DNA of 20,144 bases from Cyclobacteriaceae bacterium (lineage in GTDB: Bacteria > Bacteroidota > Bacteroidia > Cytophagales > Cyclobacteriaceae): positions 1 through 20,144 of the forward strand of contig JAKISE010000057.1 of assembly GCA_021648745.1 (NCBI GenBank), read 5' to 3'. Of this stretch, positions 6,601-14,729 are shown piece by piece. Under the pieces are notes generated by a model. That model saw only the letters and a program-made list of their open reading frames with translations, made no database searches and had not been told where the DNA came from. A program made the translations under genes and the position numbers. How positions within the stretch are numbered: the stretch's first letter is position 1; every line of letters starts with the position of its first letter.

Positions 6601-7698
6601 TTACTTCAAAAGGTCTCTCACTTCTTCAGCACGAGGCACATCGTTAAAATGCCATTTTCCAAGCACCGTTCCATCTTTAAACAGCATAAGGCCAGGATTA
6701 GACCGAATCATTGCTTTAAGCACAGTAGCATCTCCATAAAAATAAGGAGCAGCCAGCTGATAGGTATGCCTAAATTTCTCAAAATCCGTAGTTGAAGATG
6801 AGGTAAGTGCAATGGTTTCAATCTCTGATAGGCTATTTACAAGTTCAACAATATCTCCCATCTCGCCTTTAGAAGCATCATTTACATTATAAGAAATAAA
6901 GAAAAGTTTCACACCAGTCAAACTTTGCTTTGTAAAATCACCCACTTCCTCGTTCCATACATTATAATCTGTTATTTTAGGTATGGTTTTATCTTCATTG
7001 GTAATTCGATGAGATTTATAAGTAAACCCATCTTTCTCGGTTAAATAAGCTTCTGAGACAATGTCTTGCCCATCCTTTTCAAACACGTATTCAAAAATAG
7101 GTTGCTCCTCAGGAATCATATTATACTGAATATTATCACCAATGGCATAGGGCCTAAAATCAACAGGTGGCAAATGTCTAATGGCAGAAAAACCAATGTA
7201 TATTGAAACTAAAGCTGACCCTATAATTGTGTACAATCCAATTTTAGGTGATAGCACCGGTTTTAGGTGATTCTTTCTAAAAAATATGTACCCTATGAGC
7301 ACCACAAGAATTATATCTTTTGTAAACGACTGCCAAGGAGTTAGTGGAATCGCATCTCCAAAGCATCCGCAATCAGTAACCTTATTAAAATAGGCCGAGT
7401 AAAAAGTTAAAAACGTAAAAAATGAAATAATTACAGTTAAAGCCCAAATCGTAATCTTCATCCTATAATGTAAGATTAAGGCTACCCCAAGTACTATTTC
7501 TACCACAATAAGCGTAAACCCAATGGGCATTGCAAAAGGAATAAACCACTCGAAAAACTGCCCAAAGTCTGAAGAAAATACTTCAAAATATTCGCCCAAT
7601 TTAATTTGAGTACCCATGGGGTCGTCAATTTTAACTAAGCCGGAAAATATAAATAAGCTTCCCACTAAAAAGGCCACTATCTTGTCTAATACTTTCAT
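6601..7698 (-). CDS. DoxX/MauE-like membrane protein with C-terminal thioredoxin-fold-like domain
   Basis: A 365-residue membrane protein of a family common in Bacteroidota, usually annotated DoxX family or BT_3928-like. Hydrophobic segments lie near residues 8-26, 55-75, 83-103, 128-140 and 155-172. Between them is TDCGCFGD (108-115) with Cys110 and Cys112, as in MauE/DoxX-type quinone or disulfide-linked proteins. Residues ~230-365 resemble a thioredoxin fold (KLFFISYNVNDAS, then SNPGLMLFKDGTVLGKWHF with the cis-Pro-like position) but lack a CxxC active site. It starts inside the end of the DUF1599 gene (ATGA overlap, 7695-7698), so the two are translationally coupled. A redox or envelope role is inferred only from the family; the substrate is unknown. 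Confidence 0.85.
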   Translation of the reverse strand: MKVLDKIVAFLVGSLFIFSGLVKIDDPMGTQIKLGEYFEVFSSDFGQFFEWFIPFAMPIGFTLIVVEIVLGVALILHYRMKITIWALTVIISFFTFLTFYSAYFNKVTDCGCFGDAIPLTPWQSFTKDIILVVLIGYIFFRKNHLKPVLSPKIGLYTIIGSALVSIYIGFSAIRHLPPVDFRPYAIGDNIQYNMIPEEQPIFEYVFEKDGQDIVSEAYLTEKDGFTYKSHRITNEDKTIPKITDYNVWNEEVGDFTKQSLTGVKLFFISYNVNDASKGEMGDIVELVNSLSEIETIALTSSSTTDFEKFRHTYQLAAPYFYGDATVLKAMIRSNPGLMLFKDGTVLGKWHFNDVPRAEEVRDLLK

Positions 7699-8237
7699 TC
7701 TTTGTCTAGTTTAATTAATGCAAAAACAGCATAATTTATCATATCTCTATAATTTCCATCGTAGCCTTCGGATACAATTGTTTTGCCTTCGTTATCCTCA
7801 ATTTGCTTAACTCTAAGCAATTTCATTAAAATAATATCAGTAATAGAGCTCACTCTCATATCTCTCCAAGCCTCTCCATAATCGTGATTCTTATTTAATA
7901 ATAAATCAAGCGTTTCTTTGGCTTCTTTATCATACAATTTCATCAGCTCGGTTAAAGGTAATTCCATACGTTCATCATTGTGAAGCTGCAGCTGAATTAG
8001 CGCAATGATGCCGTAGTTTATAATAGCCACAAACTCACCATAGATGCCATCGCCCACCTTACTTACGCCTTTTTCTTGAATAGAACGAATCCTATTTGCT
8101 TTAATAAAAATTTGATCGGTGATGGAAGGTAATCTTAAAATACGCCAAGCTGTGCCATAATCAGAGGCTTTATTATTAAATAACTCCCTACACTCTGCTA
8201 AAATTTGCTGATACTCTTTTTCGGTAGTTGTCTCCAA
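7695..8237 (-). CDS. DUF1599-family protein (tandem repeat of the domain)
   Basis: The 180-residue cytosolic protein is two copies of one domain. Copy one has CRELFNNKASDYGTAWRILR, LPSITDQIFIKANRI and GEFVAIINYGIIALIQL. Copy two has LLLNKNHDYGEAWRDMRVSS, ITDIILMKLLRV and YRDMINYAVFALIKL. The K(x)2DYG(x)AWR signature and the pairing of acidic and basic residues match DUF1599 (also known as a nucleotide-modification-associated domain), whose helical fold is compared with MazG-type nucleotide pyrophosphohydrolases. The biochemical role is not established. It is the first gene of a two-gene unit with the DoxX-like protein and is divergent from folP, with 48 bases between the starts. Confidence 0.88.
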   Translation of the reverse strand: METTTEKEYQQILAECRELFNNKASDYGTAWRILRLPSITDQIFIKANRIRSIQEKGVSKVGDGIYGEFVAIINYGIIALIQLQLHNDERMELPLTELMKLYDKEAKETLDLLLNKNHDYGEAWRDMRVSSITDIILMKLLRVKQIEDNEGKTIVSEGYDGNYRDMINYAVFALIKLDKE

Positions 8238-8260
8238 TGAATTACGATTAGTTATTTTTG
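8228..8260 (+). promoter_or_regulatory. Bacteroidota-type promoter for folP-cdaA
   Basis: TTG at 8228-8230, a 22-base spacer, and TATTTTTG at 8253-8260, a perfect TAnnTTTG box. The combination fits the Bacteroidota primary sigma pattern TTG-N17-23-TAnnTTTG. The start site would fall near 8267, giving a leader of roughly 20 bases before the GTG at 8286. The -33 element overlaps the first codons of the divergent DUF1599 gene. Confidence 0.6.
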
Positions 8261-8285
8261 ACCTTTATATTAACTGCATACAAAA

Positions 8286-9137
8286 GTGATAAAAGATAGT
8301 CTATTTTCAAGAAATTTTTCCTTGAACATCAAAGGAAAGTTAATCGAGCTTAATTCGCCCAAAATAATGGGCATATTAAATGCCACCTCAGATTCGTTTT
8401 ATGAAGGCAGTAGGGTAACTACTGAAGACAAAATTTTATTAAAAGCTGAAAAAATGCTAAAGGCGGGTGCCACATTTTTAGATATAGGGGGCTTTTCTAC
8501 TAGACCTAATGCCGAAAATGTGTCGGAAACTAAAGAGCTGAAACGAGTTATTCCGTTTATTAAAAAACTATCTACAACATTTCCTGAAGCCTATATTTCT
8601 ATTGATACGTTTCGACCGAATGTAGCCACAGAGGCTGTTAATGCAGGAGCTTCTATTATTAATGATGTAAGTGGAGGGCAGGACGAAGCTATGTTCGAAA
8701 CCGTGGCTAAGCTAAAAGTGCCATACATACTCATGCATATGCGAGGCAAACCAACCAATATGATGACTGACACTAATTACAAAAACATAATTACGGAAGT
8801 TGTTGAGTATTTTGTAGAAAAAACCAATCGGCTAAAAAAACTTGGACATTTAGATATAATTATCGATCCTGGTTTCGGGTTTTCTAAAAATTTAGAGCAG
8901 AATTATGAACTTTTAAATGGACTAAGGCACTTGCATATGGTAGGGTTTCCTGTATTAATAGGTGTATCACGTAAGAGCATGATTTATAAATTACTGAAAA
9001 CCACTCCTGAAATGGCACTTAACGGCACAAATATTCTTAACTTCGCTTCATTGGAAAGAGGAGCTAAAATCTTAAGAGTTCATGACGTTAAAGAAGCTCA
9101 GGAAACCATCAAACTATTTAGTGCATTACAACATTGA
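8286..9137 (+). CDS. folP: Dihydropteroate synthase
   Basis: The enzyme condenses 4-aminobenzoate with dihydropterin pyrophosphate to dihydropteroate in folate synthesis, and is the sulfonamide target. The 283-residue TIM-barrel protein shows MGILNATSDSF (28-38), FLDIGGFSTRP (64-74), ISIDTFRP (Asp107), INDVSGG (Asn126, Asp127), LMHMRGKPTNM, IIIDPGFGFSK, LIGVSRKSM (Lys220) and ILRVHDV. The start is a GTG at 8286; the next Met is inside the first conserved strand, so a later start would damage the enzyme. The pterin/pABA loop normally reads N(x)TPDSF; here Pro is replaced by Ser (NATSDSF), an unusual substitution. It is the first gene of an operon with cdaA, overlapping by four bases. Confidence 0.95.
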   Translation: MIKDSLFSRNFSLNIKGKLIELNSPKIMGILNATSDSFYEGSRVTTEDKILLKAEKMLKAGATFLDIGGFSTRPNAENVSETKELKRVIPFIKKLSTTFPEAYISIDTFRPNVATEAVNAGASIINDVSGGQDEAMFETVAKLKVPYILMHMRGKPTNMMTDTNYKNIITEVVEYFVEKTNRLKKLGHLDIIIDPGFGFSKNLEQNYELLNGLRHLHMVGFPVLIGVSRKSMIYKLLKTTPEMALNGTNILNFASLERGAKILRVHDVKEAQETIKLFSALQH

Positions 9138-10042
9138 TTTTTCTATTTAAAATCGGATTTCTTAGTATCGGCTGGTTAGATATCTTGGATATTTTACTGG
9201 TTAGCTTGCTATTATATCAATTGTACAAATTAATGCGTGGTAGTGTTGCCATTAAAATTTTCCTTGGCATTCTTTCTCTTTACTTGTTCTATTTGGTCGT
9301 AAAATCTGCCCAAATGGAATTGTTAGCCTCAATCTTAGGTCAGTTTATGGGTGTTGGTGTTTTGGCAACCATTATTCTTTTTCAGCAAGAAATTAGAAAA
9401 TTCTTACTAGTAATTGGCAAATCAACTTCGTTTAAAAGTAGCGATAGCTTTTTTAGGTCATTTAATTTATGGAAAAAGGAAGATGCTGGCGGATACGTAA
9501 TTTCTCCAATAATCGATGCTATTAAAACGATGAGCGGCACTGCTACTGGTGCACTAATTGTGTTTACTAGAGACTCCGAACTTAAATTTTATGTTGATTC
9601 TGGCGATTTGATTGATGCAGAGGTTTCGAGCCGATTATTGCTTTCTATTTTTAATAAATATAGCCCCTTGCACGATGGGGCAGTTATTATTCATAAAGAT
9701 AGAATCCGTGCTGCAAGGTGTATTTTACCCGTATCAGAAAATGATAACTTGCCAGCACAGTATGGGCTAAGGCATAGAGCGGCTGTGGGCATGTCAGAAA
9801 TTACAGATACTCTAATAGTGGTTGTATCTGAAGAAACAGGTGAAATGTCGGTAGCCGAAAATGGAATAGTTTATAAAAATCTTTCTGGGATGGAAATAAG
9901 GGCTCGAATTATTGAATATTTATCGTCTATTCCTGAAATTTTAAAAGGAAGCAGTAACGATGAACCCTCAGAAGAACCAAAAGAAACCGAGGGTACTGAA
10001 GCAATTATTGCTTTTGAAAAACAAGCTGAAAAATCAGCCTAG
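9134..10042 (+). CDS. cdaA: Diadenylate cyclase (c-di-AMP synthase), CdaA/DacA type
   Basis: This membrane enzyme makes the second messenger c-di-AMP from two ATP. The 302-residue protein has three N-terminal transmembrane helices (about 12-32, 38-57 and 68-84), then the DisA_N cyclase domain with SPLHDGAVII (DGA at 181-183) and YGLRHRAAVGMSE (RHR at 213-215), both catalytic signatures. The C-terminal ~25 residues are acidic and low-complexity. The start is a TTG at 9134 overlapping the folP stop as TTGA, which implies translational coupling; it gives MIFLFKIGFLSIGWLDILDI, the expected family N-terminus, and the next Met is already past the first membrane helix. c-di-AMP usually controls osmolyte uptake and wall homeostasis. 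Linkage to folP is typical of Bacteroidota. Confidence 0.95.
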   Translation: MIFLFKIGFLSIGWLDILDILLVSLLLYQLYKLMRGSVAIKIFLGILSLYLFYLVVKSAQMELLASILGQFMGVGVLATIILFQQEIRKFLLVIGKSTSFKSSDSFFRSFNLWKKEDAGGYVISPIIDAIKTMSGTATGALIVFTRDSELKFYVDSGDLIDAEVSSRLLLSIFNKYSPLHDGAVIIHKDRIRAARCILPVSENDNLPAQYGLRHRAAVGMSEITDTLIVVVSEETGEMSVAENGIVYKNLSGMEIRARIIEYLSSIPEILKGSSNDEPSEEPKETEGTEAIIAFEKQAEKSA

Positions 10043-10060
10043 GTTTATTTAGCGAAAGCT

Positions 10061-12658
10061 TTAATCTAGTTTTGACTTGCTTTTTTGCAAATACTTTCTT
10101 AACCCAAATAGGGTAATCAGTAGAGTAATAAAACCAAGAAGGTAATAATACATATCATAATTAGGCATTGCTGGAGTAAGTACTCCATAATAGACAAAAG
10201 AACTCCAGTAATAAGGAGATTTTTTAATGTTGCTAATGTCTTCACTTTGGAGATAAGCAATTTTAGAATTGTGATTAGAAATAAATGCTGATTGATTAGC
10301 GCTATAATTTTTGTAAAACGATTGCATAATTTTAGAAGTTGCCAAGTCATTTATTTTCCATAAAGAAAATAAGACATTCTGAACTCCAGCATATTGAAAT
10401 CCACGAGCAATACTCATAGCTCCTTCTCCCTTTTGTAGCTTTCCTACCCCTGTTTCACAAGCACTTAAAACAACTAGTTCAGCATCTAAATTTAGGCTGT
10501 ATAACTCATTTAATAGCATAGTTTCCTTGTAAAACTCAATACTGGCAGGAACCATAAAACTGCCACCACTAGCATGTGTTGATAAATGCAAAATACTATA
10601 GGAGGGAGCATTTTTTATGAAGTTATTTTTAGTTGCCTCTGCATTCATTAAAATAGTTGATACCATCTCCTTTTTTATAGCATTGGCTTCAGTAATAGAA
10701 TAAGTGAGCGTCTGATTGGTGTTTTCAAATACCGGAAAAACACCTAGCAGATTTCTATTTGTGTGCACATTACTTTTTCCCTTTAAATAAAACAGAACAC
10801 TTGAGTTATAAGCAATGATTTTTTCATTAATAACAAATGGCATTTTCGAAAAATTTGTTACCTCAGTTTTTTCCATTAATAGTGCTTCGAATGGAATAAA
10901 ATTAAGTAGCCCATCAGGAATAACCACCCAGTTTTTAGAAGTTAATGCGTTAGAAAAACCTAGCAATTTATACATATAAAAGGCCTGATTTGTGTATTCA
11001 TGTATATGCGTATTTATTGCAGATGCATTATCAAAAAAATGTACAAACTGAGAAATAGCATTACTTATAGTACTATCCAATACTATTTTCTGAAAAGAAA
11101 AAGATTCAGCTGTTGCTATAAATTGATAGATAGCTCTTTTTCCATAAAAATATTCTATTACTGTAGCCTCATCCTTCAACAGTTTTTGTTTTAGCGTTTC
11201 CATAGAAAAACTATTTTGTTCTGCCTGAGGGTACACGTTTAGAATCTCTTTCTTTATTGATTTTAGTTGGATACTTATTTTGTTCAATTCAGTACCCAAA
11301 GTATTAATTTCAGAAGCCTTAGATTCACGTAATTGTTTTTGCACCAATTGGTTTGTAATACGTTCTTGTTGTTGCAAAAGAAATTGCTCTTTAAGTAAAA
11401 AACTGTCGTTGGGATAGTGTTGCAATAGTGTGTTTTTTTGAGATACCTCTTTTAAAACGGATACTTTGCTTCTTTCAGCAAATTGAAAAGCATCAACCAA
11501 AAACTCATTATTATGAAACTTAGAGTACTCATCGAAAAGGATTTCAATACATTTTTCGCTTCTAGCCCTGTTAGCTGTTTGATTTATTATTTTCGCTTCC
11601 TGAGATGTGATATTATCTTGCAATAAAGCAGACACGTAAAAACTCAACTCATAGCTTTCTATTGCATTGTTCGAGTTTAGTTGTAAATCGGCATAGAGAT
11701 CAAAAATATCTATAAATGTGTTTTCCGCATATAGTAACTCTTTATCGGGCAATTTATCTCCTTCAAAATTTGGCAATAAAACCTGAATAGCTTTTTGCAA
11801 GCTTCTCAAGGCATCGGTTGTACTGTTTAGCAACACGAGCAACTGCGCTTCTTCTACATATAGTTTAGCCATGTTTCTGGCAGCAATATCAGGTAGTTTT
11901 GAAAATACTTCTTTTGCTTTATCAAAGTAAATTACAGCGTTTTTGAGGTTGCCTTTTTGAAGCTCTAGCTGGTACGTGTTTTTGTATTGATTGAACAAAT
12001 GTATGAATGGAGTACTATTTTTATTCTTGATTTCTCCTACCGCATCGTACTGCTTTAAAGCGATTAAGCTGGTGGTTTTAATGTTTTCGAGATTTAATTT
12101 TTGAGCAGGGCTTATACCAAAATATTTTAATGTAGCATTGATTATTTTTAGAACTACCTTATGCCTACCAATGCTTTGATAAAGTTTTGAAAGATTAATT
12201 GCCCCACCAATTTGATGCGTTAAATTATTGCTTTTTTCGGCTAAGAAAATATAGTGCTTAATAATGTTTTCGGCATTGGTGTAATCTCCGGTTTTGGTGT
12301 AAAGGTTACCAAGAGGCTTTAAGCAATATTCTATAATGTCGTAATCGGAAAGTGTAGATAAGTTGTTTTTCGAAAATCTATTCCAAGCATCTTCATAAGT
12401 TGAAATGGCATTTATAAAATCGTTATGATTTTTTAAATAATAAGCCTTATTACATTGCAGAAAAACTAAAGCAAGTTGTTCATCTCTTGTTGTTACTTTA
12501 TTTTTATAGAGGGCTTCCTGCCTGCTTAATGTTTGTAAGGAAACCTTGTTTTGACTACTTATAAAGATTTCAGTAGCTGTGTAAATATTTTCTTCTAGTT
12601 GTTGGGCATACGAAAAATAATAGCTGAAAAAAATAAAAACGATCAGGCTTTTTTTCAT
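10061..12658 (-). CDS. Secreted TPR-CHAT domain protein (caspase-like peptidase fold)
   Basis: An 865-residue protein with a signal peptide (MKKSLIVFIFFSYYFSYAQ), an N-terminal ~400 residues of helical TPR-like repeats (for example NLYTKTGDYTNAENIIKHYI and GNLKNAVIYFDKAKEVFSKL), a coiled-coil-like stretch around 400-470 (QEQLLLQ-type, Gln/Leu/Lys-rich), and a C-terminal CHAT domain. The CHAT catalytic pair is intact: His695 in LHLSTHASGG and Cys734 in VVLSACETGVGK, with GEGAMSIARGFQYAGVQNVL and YYWSSFVYYG also conserved. A final hydrophobic helix (~828-846) and a basic tail suggest membrane anchoring with the protease in the periplasm. It follows the PKD/barrel gene by 9 bases on the same strand, so it is co-transcribed and probably a functional partner. 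The substrate is unknown. It is convergent with cdaA. Confidence 0.92.
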   Translation of the reverse strand: MKKSLIVFIFFSYYFSYAQQLEENIYTATEIFISSQNKVSLQTLSRQEALYKNKVTTRDEQLALVFLQCNKAYYLKNHNDFINAISTYEDAWNRFSKNNLSTLSDYDIIEYCLKPLGNLYTKTGDYTNAENIIKHYIFLAEKSNNLTHQIGGAINLSKLYQSIGRHKVVLKIINATLKYFGISPAQKLNLENIKTTSLIALKQYDAVGEIKNKNSTPFIHLFNQYKNTYQLELQKGNLKNAVIYFDKAKEVFSKLPDIAARNMAKLYVEEAQLLVLLNSTTDALRSLQKAIQVLLPNFEGDKLPDKELLYAENTFIDIFDLYADLQLNSNNAIESYELSFYVSALLQDNITSQEAKIINQTANRARSEKCIEILFDEYSKFHNNEFLVDAFQFAERSKVSVLKEVSQKNTLLQHYPNDSFLLKEQFLLQQQERITNQLVQKQLRESKASEINTLGTELNKISIQLKSIKKEILNVYPQAEQNSFSMETLKQKLLKDEATVIEYFYGKRAIYQFIATAESFSFQKIVLDSTISNAISQFVHFFDNASAINTHIHEYTNQAFYMYKLLGFSNALTSKNWVVIPDGLLNFIPFEALLMEKTEVTNFSKMPFVINEKIIAYNSSVLFYLKGKSNVHTNRNLLGVFPVFENTNQTLTYSITEANAIKKEMVSTILMNAEATKNNFIKNAPSYSILHLSTHASGGSFMVPASIEFYKETMLLNELYSLNLDAELVVLSACETGVGKLQKGEGAMSIARGFQYAGVQNVLFSLWKINDLATSKIMQSFYKNYSANQSAFISNHNSKIAYLQSEDISNIKKSPYYWSSFVYYGVLTPAMPNYDMYYYLLGFITLLITLFGLRKYLQKSKSKLD

Positions 12659-12667
12659 TCTATTGCC

Positions 12668-14623
12668 TTAAAAACTCCAAATAGCATAAAATTGCCAATG
12701 ACTAAAACTTTCTTTAAAATCAACAACATAGCGAGCACTAACACTTGGGCCAACCCTTGCAAACTTGGTTGAAATTTCGAATAAAAGGCCTGCTCTAAAA
12801 TTAGTAAAAGAACTTTTTTCTTCTGCCGTAGTAACAATGCTGTTCATTAAAAAAAAATCAGTTGTGTTTTCAAACTCTTCTACTAAAATATTTTGTTCTT
12901 TTTTTTCGCTTACCGAAAAAGTGCTTTGTACTCCTGCTCCTAACCCAATATAATTATTAATATTATAGCGGGCTAACAGGGGGATTTCCCAATCAATGTT
13001 GGTAAAACTGGTATTGGTTGTAGTTCTGTGTAAAGCATCAATTCCTATAGCATTACCTCTAATTTCTTCTTCTACAAGTGTTTCAGCCGAATACGAATGA
13101 AAACTATTTAATAATTCGGCTTGCCAATACCATTTATGCGATTTATAGGGAGAAATTGTTGCACCTAAAAAATAACTTTTCGAATTTTTTAAGCTCGAAA
13201 ATTGATTGATGCCCATTTTTGCACCAATAGAAATTCCGGGGTTAAAATGGGTAGCAGAATAATTGGTGATAATTGGCTCGTTTTTATCAAAAATAATAGC
13301 TGTTTTACTTTTTGTTTTTACTTTTTTAAAATCCTCACTAAACTTTATACTGTATTTAACAAATCCTTTTGTTGAATCTCTATCCGCTACATTTTTTTGG
13401 TTGCTCCCTGGAAGATAAATATTTTTAAAGGTGAAAATTACCTGAGAGTTTGTAAATGTTGTGTCTAAGCAACTGTATGCCACTTCTTGCTCAGGGCAAA
13501 TTCTGCATTTTGGGTACATATCAATTATTTGTAATGTGGTTTTATCAAATACTTCAGGGATATCGGCTTCTAAACGAATGGTTTGCGCTGGACCTTCACC
13601 ATTGTTCTGGAACCTTATTTTGTATATTACGTTTTTGGAACGAACCGCTCTAAAATTCAGAGATGTTCCATTAGATGACATCTTGTTAGGATCGTGAGAG
13701 GTGACAATTTCCATTTCCATATCTTTAATTTTGTGGTTATCAAAATTATCATCTGGTACATAAACGCCTCTTATAGTTATAATAGCACTTGTATCTTTAA
13801 GCATTTCGGGAGTTGTTTTTAGCGAAAAAAAGATAGTGCGCTCTTCGTTGGGCTTCATATTGCCAAACTCCAACATTTCGAAATTTTTATAATAGGATTT
13901 TGAATCTGCTATGGTAGATGGCAAATTAGTTCTTTCGGTTGAATCAGGAAAAAATATGGACAATGGAATAGCTTCTGAACTAGCTGAAGCTAATAGATAT
14001 TGGCTATCATTTGTACTTTTGGAATAAGCAATTAAATCATCTGTTGTGCTTTTCTCGTGATGATATGTTCTTATATCGGTAAGTTCAAAGTTGTTAGCCT
14101 TGTATTTGTACTCATTATAGAACATATACAATTTGCCATTTGTTGTACCTGTTTTGTTGTTTTTATAGCTCATTCTTACTACAATTTCCTCGTCTGGAAC
14201 CGGCTCTCTGTTTCGTTTTAGTGTAAAACTTTCATTCATAGAAGCTACTTTTTTGTACGGTGCAGTAAGTGTATCTATTGTTATTTTTTTTGGTCGGGTG
14301 GTTGGAGGTTTGCCCGTATCATAGTTATTCGTAGCCCAAAGTTTTATATCATACACCCCTTTATTTCTATATACATGCTTGGGGTTTTCTGCGGTACTAT
14401 AATTACCATCGCCAAACTCCCAATAGTAGGTGTAAAAAGCTTTTGGAGCTCCAGAAATCTGGTTTAGCTCAGGTGCTAAGGGTGTAAAAAATATTTCATT
14501 CCCATTTATATTATACTCAATTACTGTTGTTCTTAAAACACTATCGGTTACCTGATTGTTTTGAGCCAGAACAGACTGAAAAACTAGTAAAAAAGAATAC
14601 ACAAGAAGTAATTTTTTTGCCAT
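12668..14623 (-). CDS. PKD + DUF7619-like + outer-membrane beta-barrel fusion protein
   Basis: A 651-residue secreted protein with signal peptide MAKKLLLVYSFLLVFQSVLAQ. Residues ~55-118 form a PKD domain (YYWEFGDGNYST at 66-77, then HVYRNKGVYDIKLWATN). After a beta-rich middle, residues ~309-455 match the DUF7619-type domain found in T9SS-exported proteins: SHDPNKMSSN, IYKIRFQNNGEGPAQTIRLE, FTFKNIYLPGSN, FVKYSIKF and IIFDKNEPIITN. From ~460 to the end (GISIGAKMGINQF ... HWQFYAIWSF) alternating strands and a C-terminal Phe indicate an eight-strand-class outer-membrane barrel. The fusion would place PKD/Ig-like domains on one face of the outer membrane. It starts downstream of its own -7 box and precedes the CHAT gene by 9 bases. 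Function is inferred only. Confidence 0.85.
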   Translation of the reverse strand: MAKKLLLVYSFLLVFQSVLAQNNQVTDSVLRTTVIEYNINGNEIFFTPLAPELNQISGAPKAFYTYYWEFGDGNYSTAENPKHVYRNKGVYDIKLWATNNYDTGKPPTTRPKKITIDTLTAPYKKVASMNESFTLKRNREPVPDEEIVVRMSYKNNKTGTTNGKLYMFYNEYKYKANNFELTDIRTYHHEKSTTDDLIAYSKSTNDSQYLLASASSEAIPLSIFFPDSTERTNLPSTIADSKSYYKNFEMLEFGNMKPNEERTIFFSLKTTPEMLKDTSAIITIRGVYVPDDNFDNHKIKDMEMEIVTSHDPNKMSSNGTSLNFRAVRSKNVIYKIRFQNNGEGPAQTIRLEADIPEVFDKTTLQIIDMYPKCRICPEQEVAYSCLDTTFTNSQVIFTFKNIYLPGSNQKNVADRDSTKGFVKYSIKFSEDFKKVKTKSKTAIIFDKNEPIITNYSATHFNPGISIGAKMGINQFSSLKNSKSYFLGATISPYKSHKWYWQAELLNSFHSYSAETLVEEEIRGNAIGIDALHRTTTNTSFTNIDWEIPLLARYNINNYIGLGAGVQSTFSVSEKKEQNILVEEFENTTDFFLMNSIVTTAEEKSSFTNFRAGLLFEISTKFARVGPSVSARYVVDFKESFSHWQFYAIWSF

Positions 14624-14644
14624 AGCTAAAGGTCTTGGTTAGAA

Positions 14645-14652
14645 CAAATATA
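14645..14652 (-). promoter_or_regulatory. Bacteroidota-type -7 box (TATATTTG) for the PKD/barrel-CHAT operon
   Basis: On the - strand this is TATATTTG, a perfect TAnnTTTG, 22-29 bases before the ATG at 14623. It is immediately downstream of the 14661-14678 hairpin, so the operon would begin where transcription of the lipoprotein gene ends. No TTG stands at the expected spacing; the -33 region is occupied by the hairpin. Confidence 0.45.
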
Positions 14653-14660
14653 AGAAAAGC

Positions 14661-14678
14661 ATCCCGAGTTTTCGGGAT
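14661..14678 (-). terminator. Rho-independent-type terminator after the lipoprotein gene
   Basis: A perfect 7-base stem ATCCCGA/TCGGGAT with a 4-base loop, followed on the - strand by gcttttctt. It lies 52 bases beyond the lipoprotein stop codon and separates that gene from the PKD/barrel-CHAT pair. Confidence 0.6.
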
Positions 14679-14729
14679 ACTTTTAGAATTCAACTACATA
14701 AAATGTGTAGTATATTGCTTATCTAACTA

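Noticed and set aside
6515..6795. + strand frames across the right REP cluster and the end of the DoxX gene
   Set aside because: They read through hairpins and the antisense of a well supported gene; no coding signal.
10043..10060. AGC-gaaa-GCT mini-hairpin between cdaA and the CHAT gene
   Set aside because: A stem of only three to four pairs without a proper T-run; could be chance.
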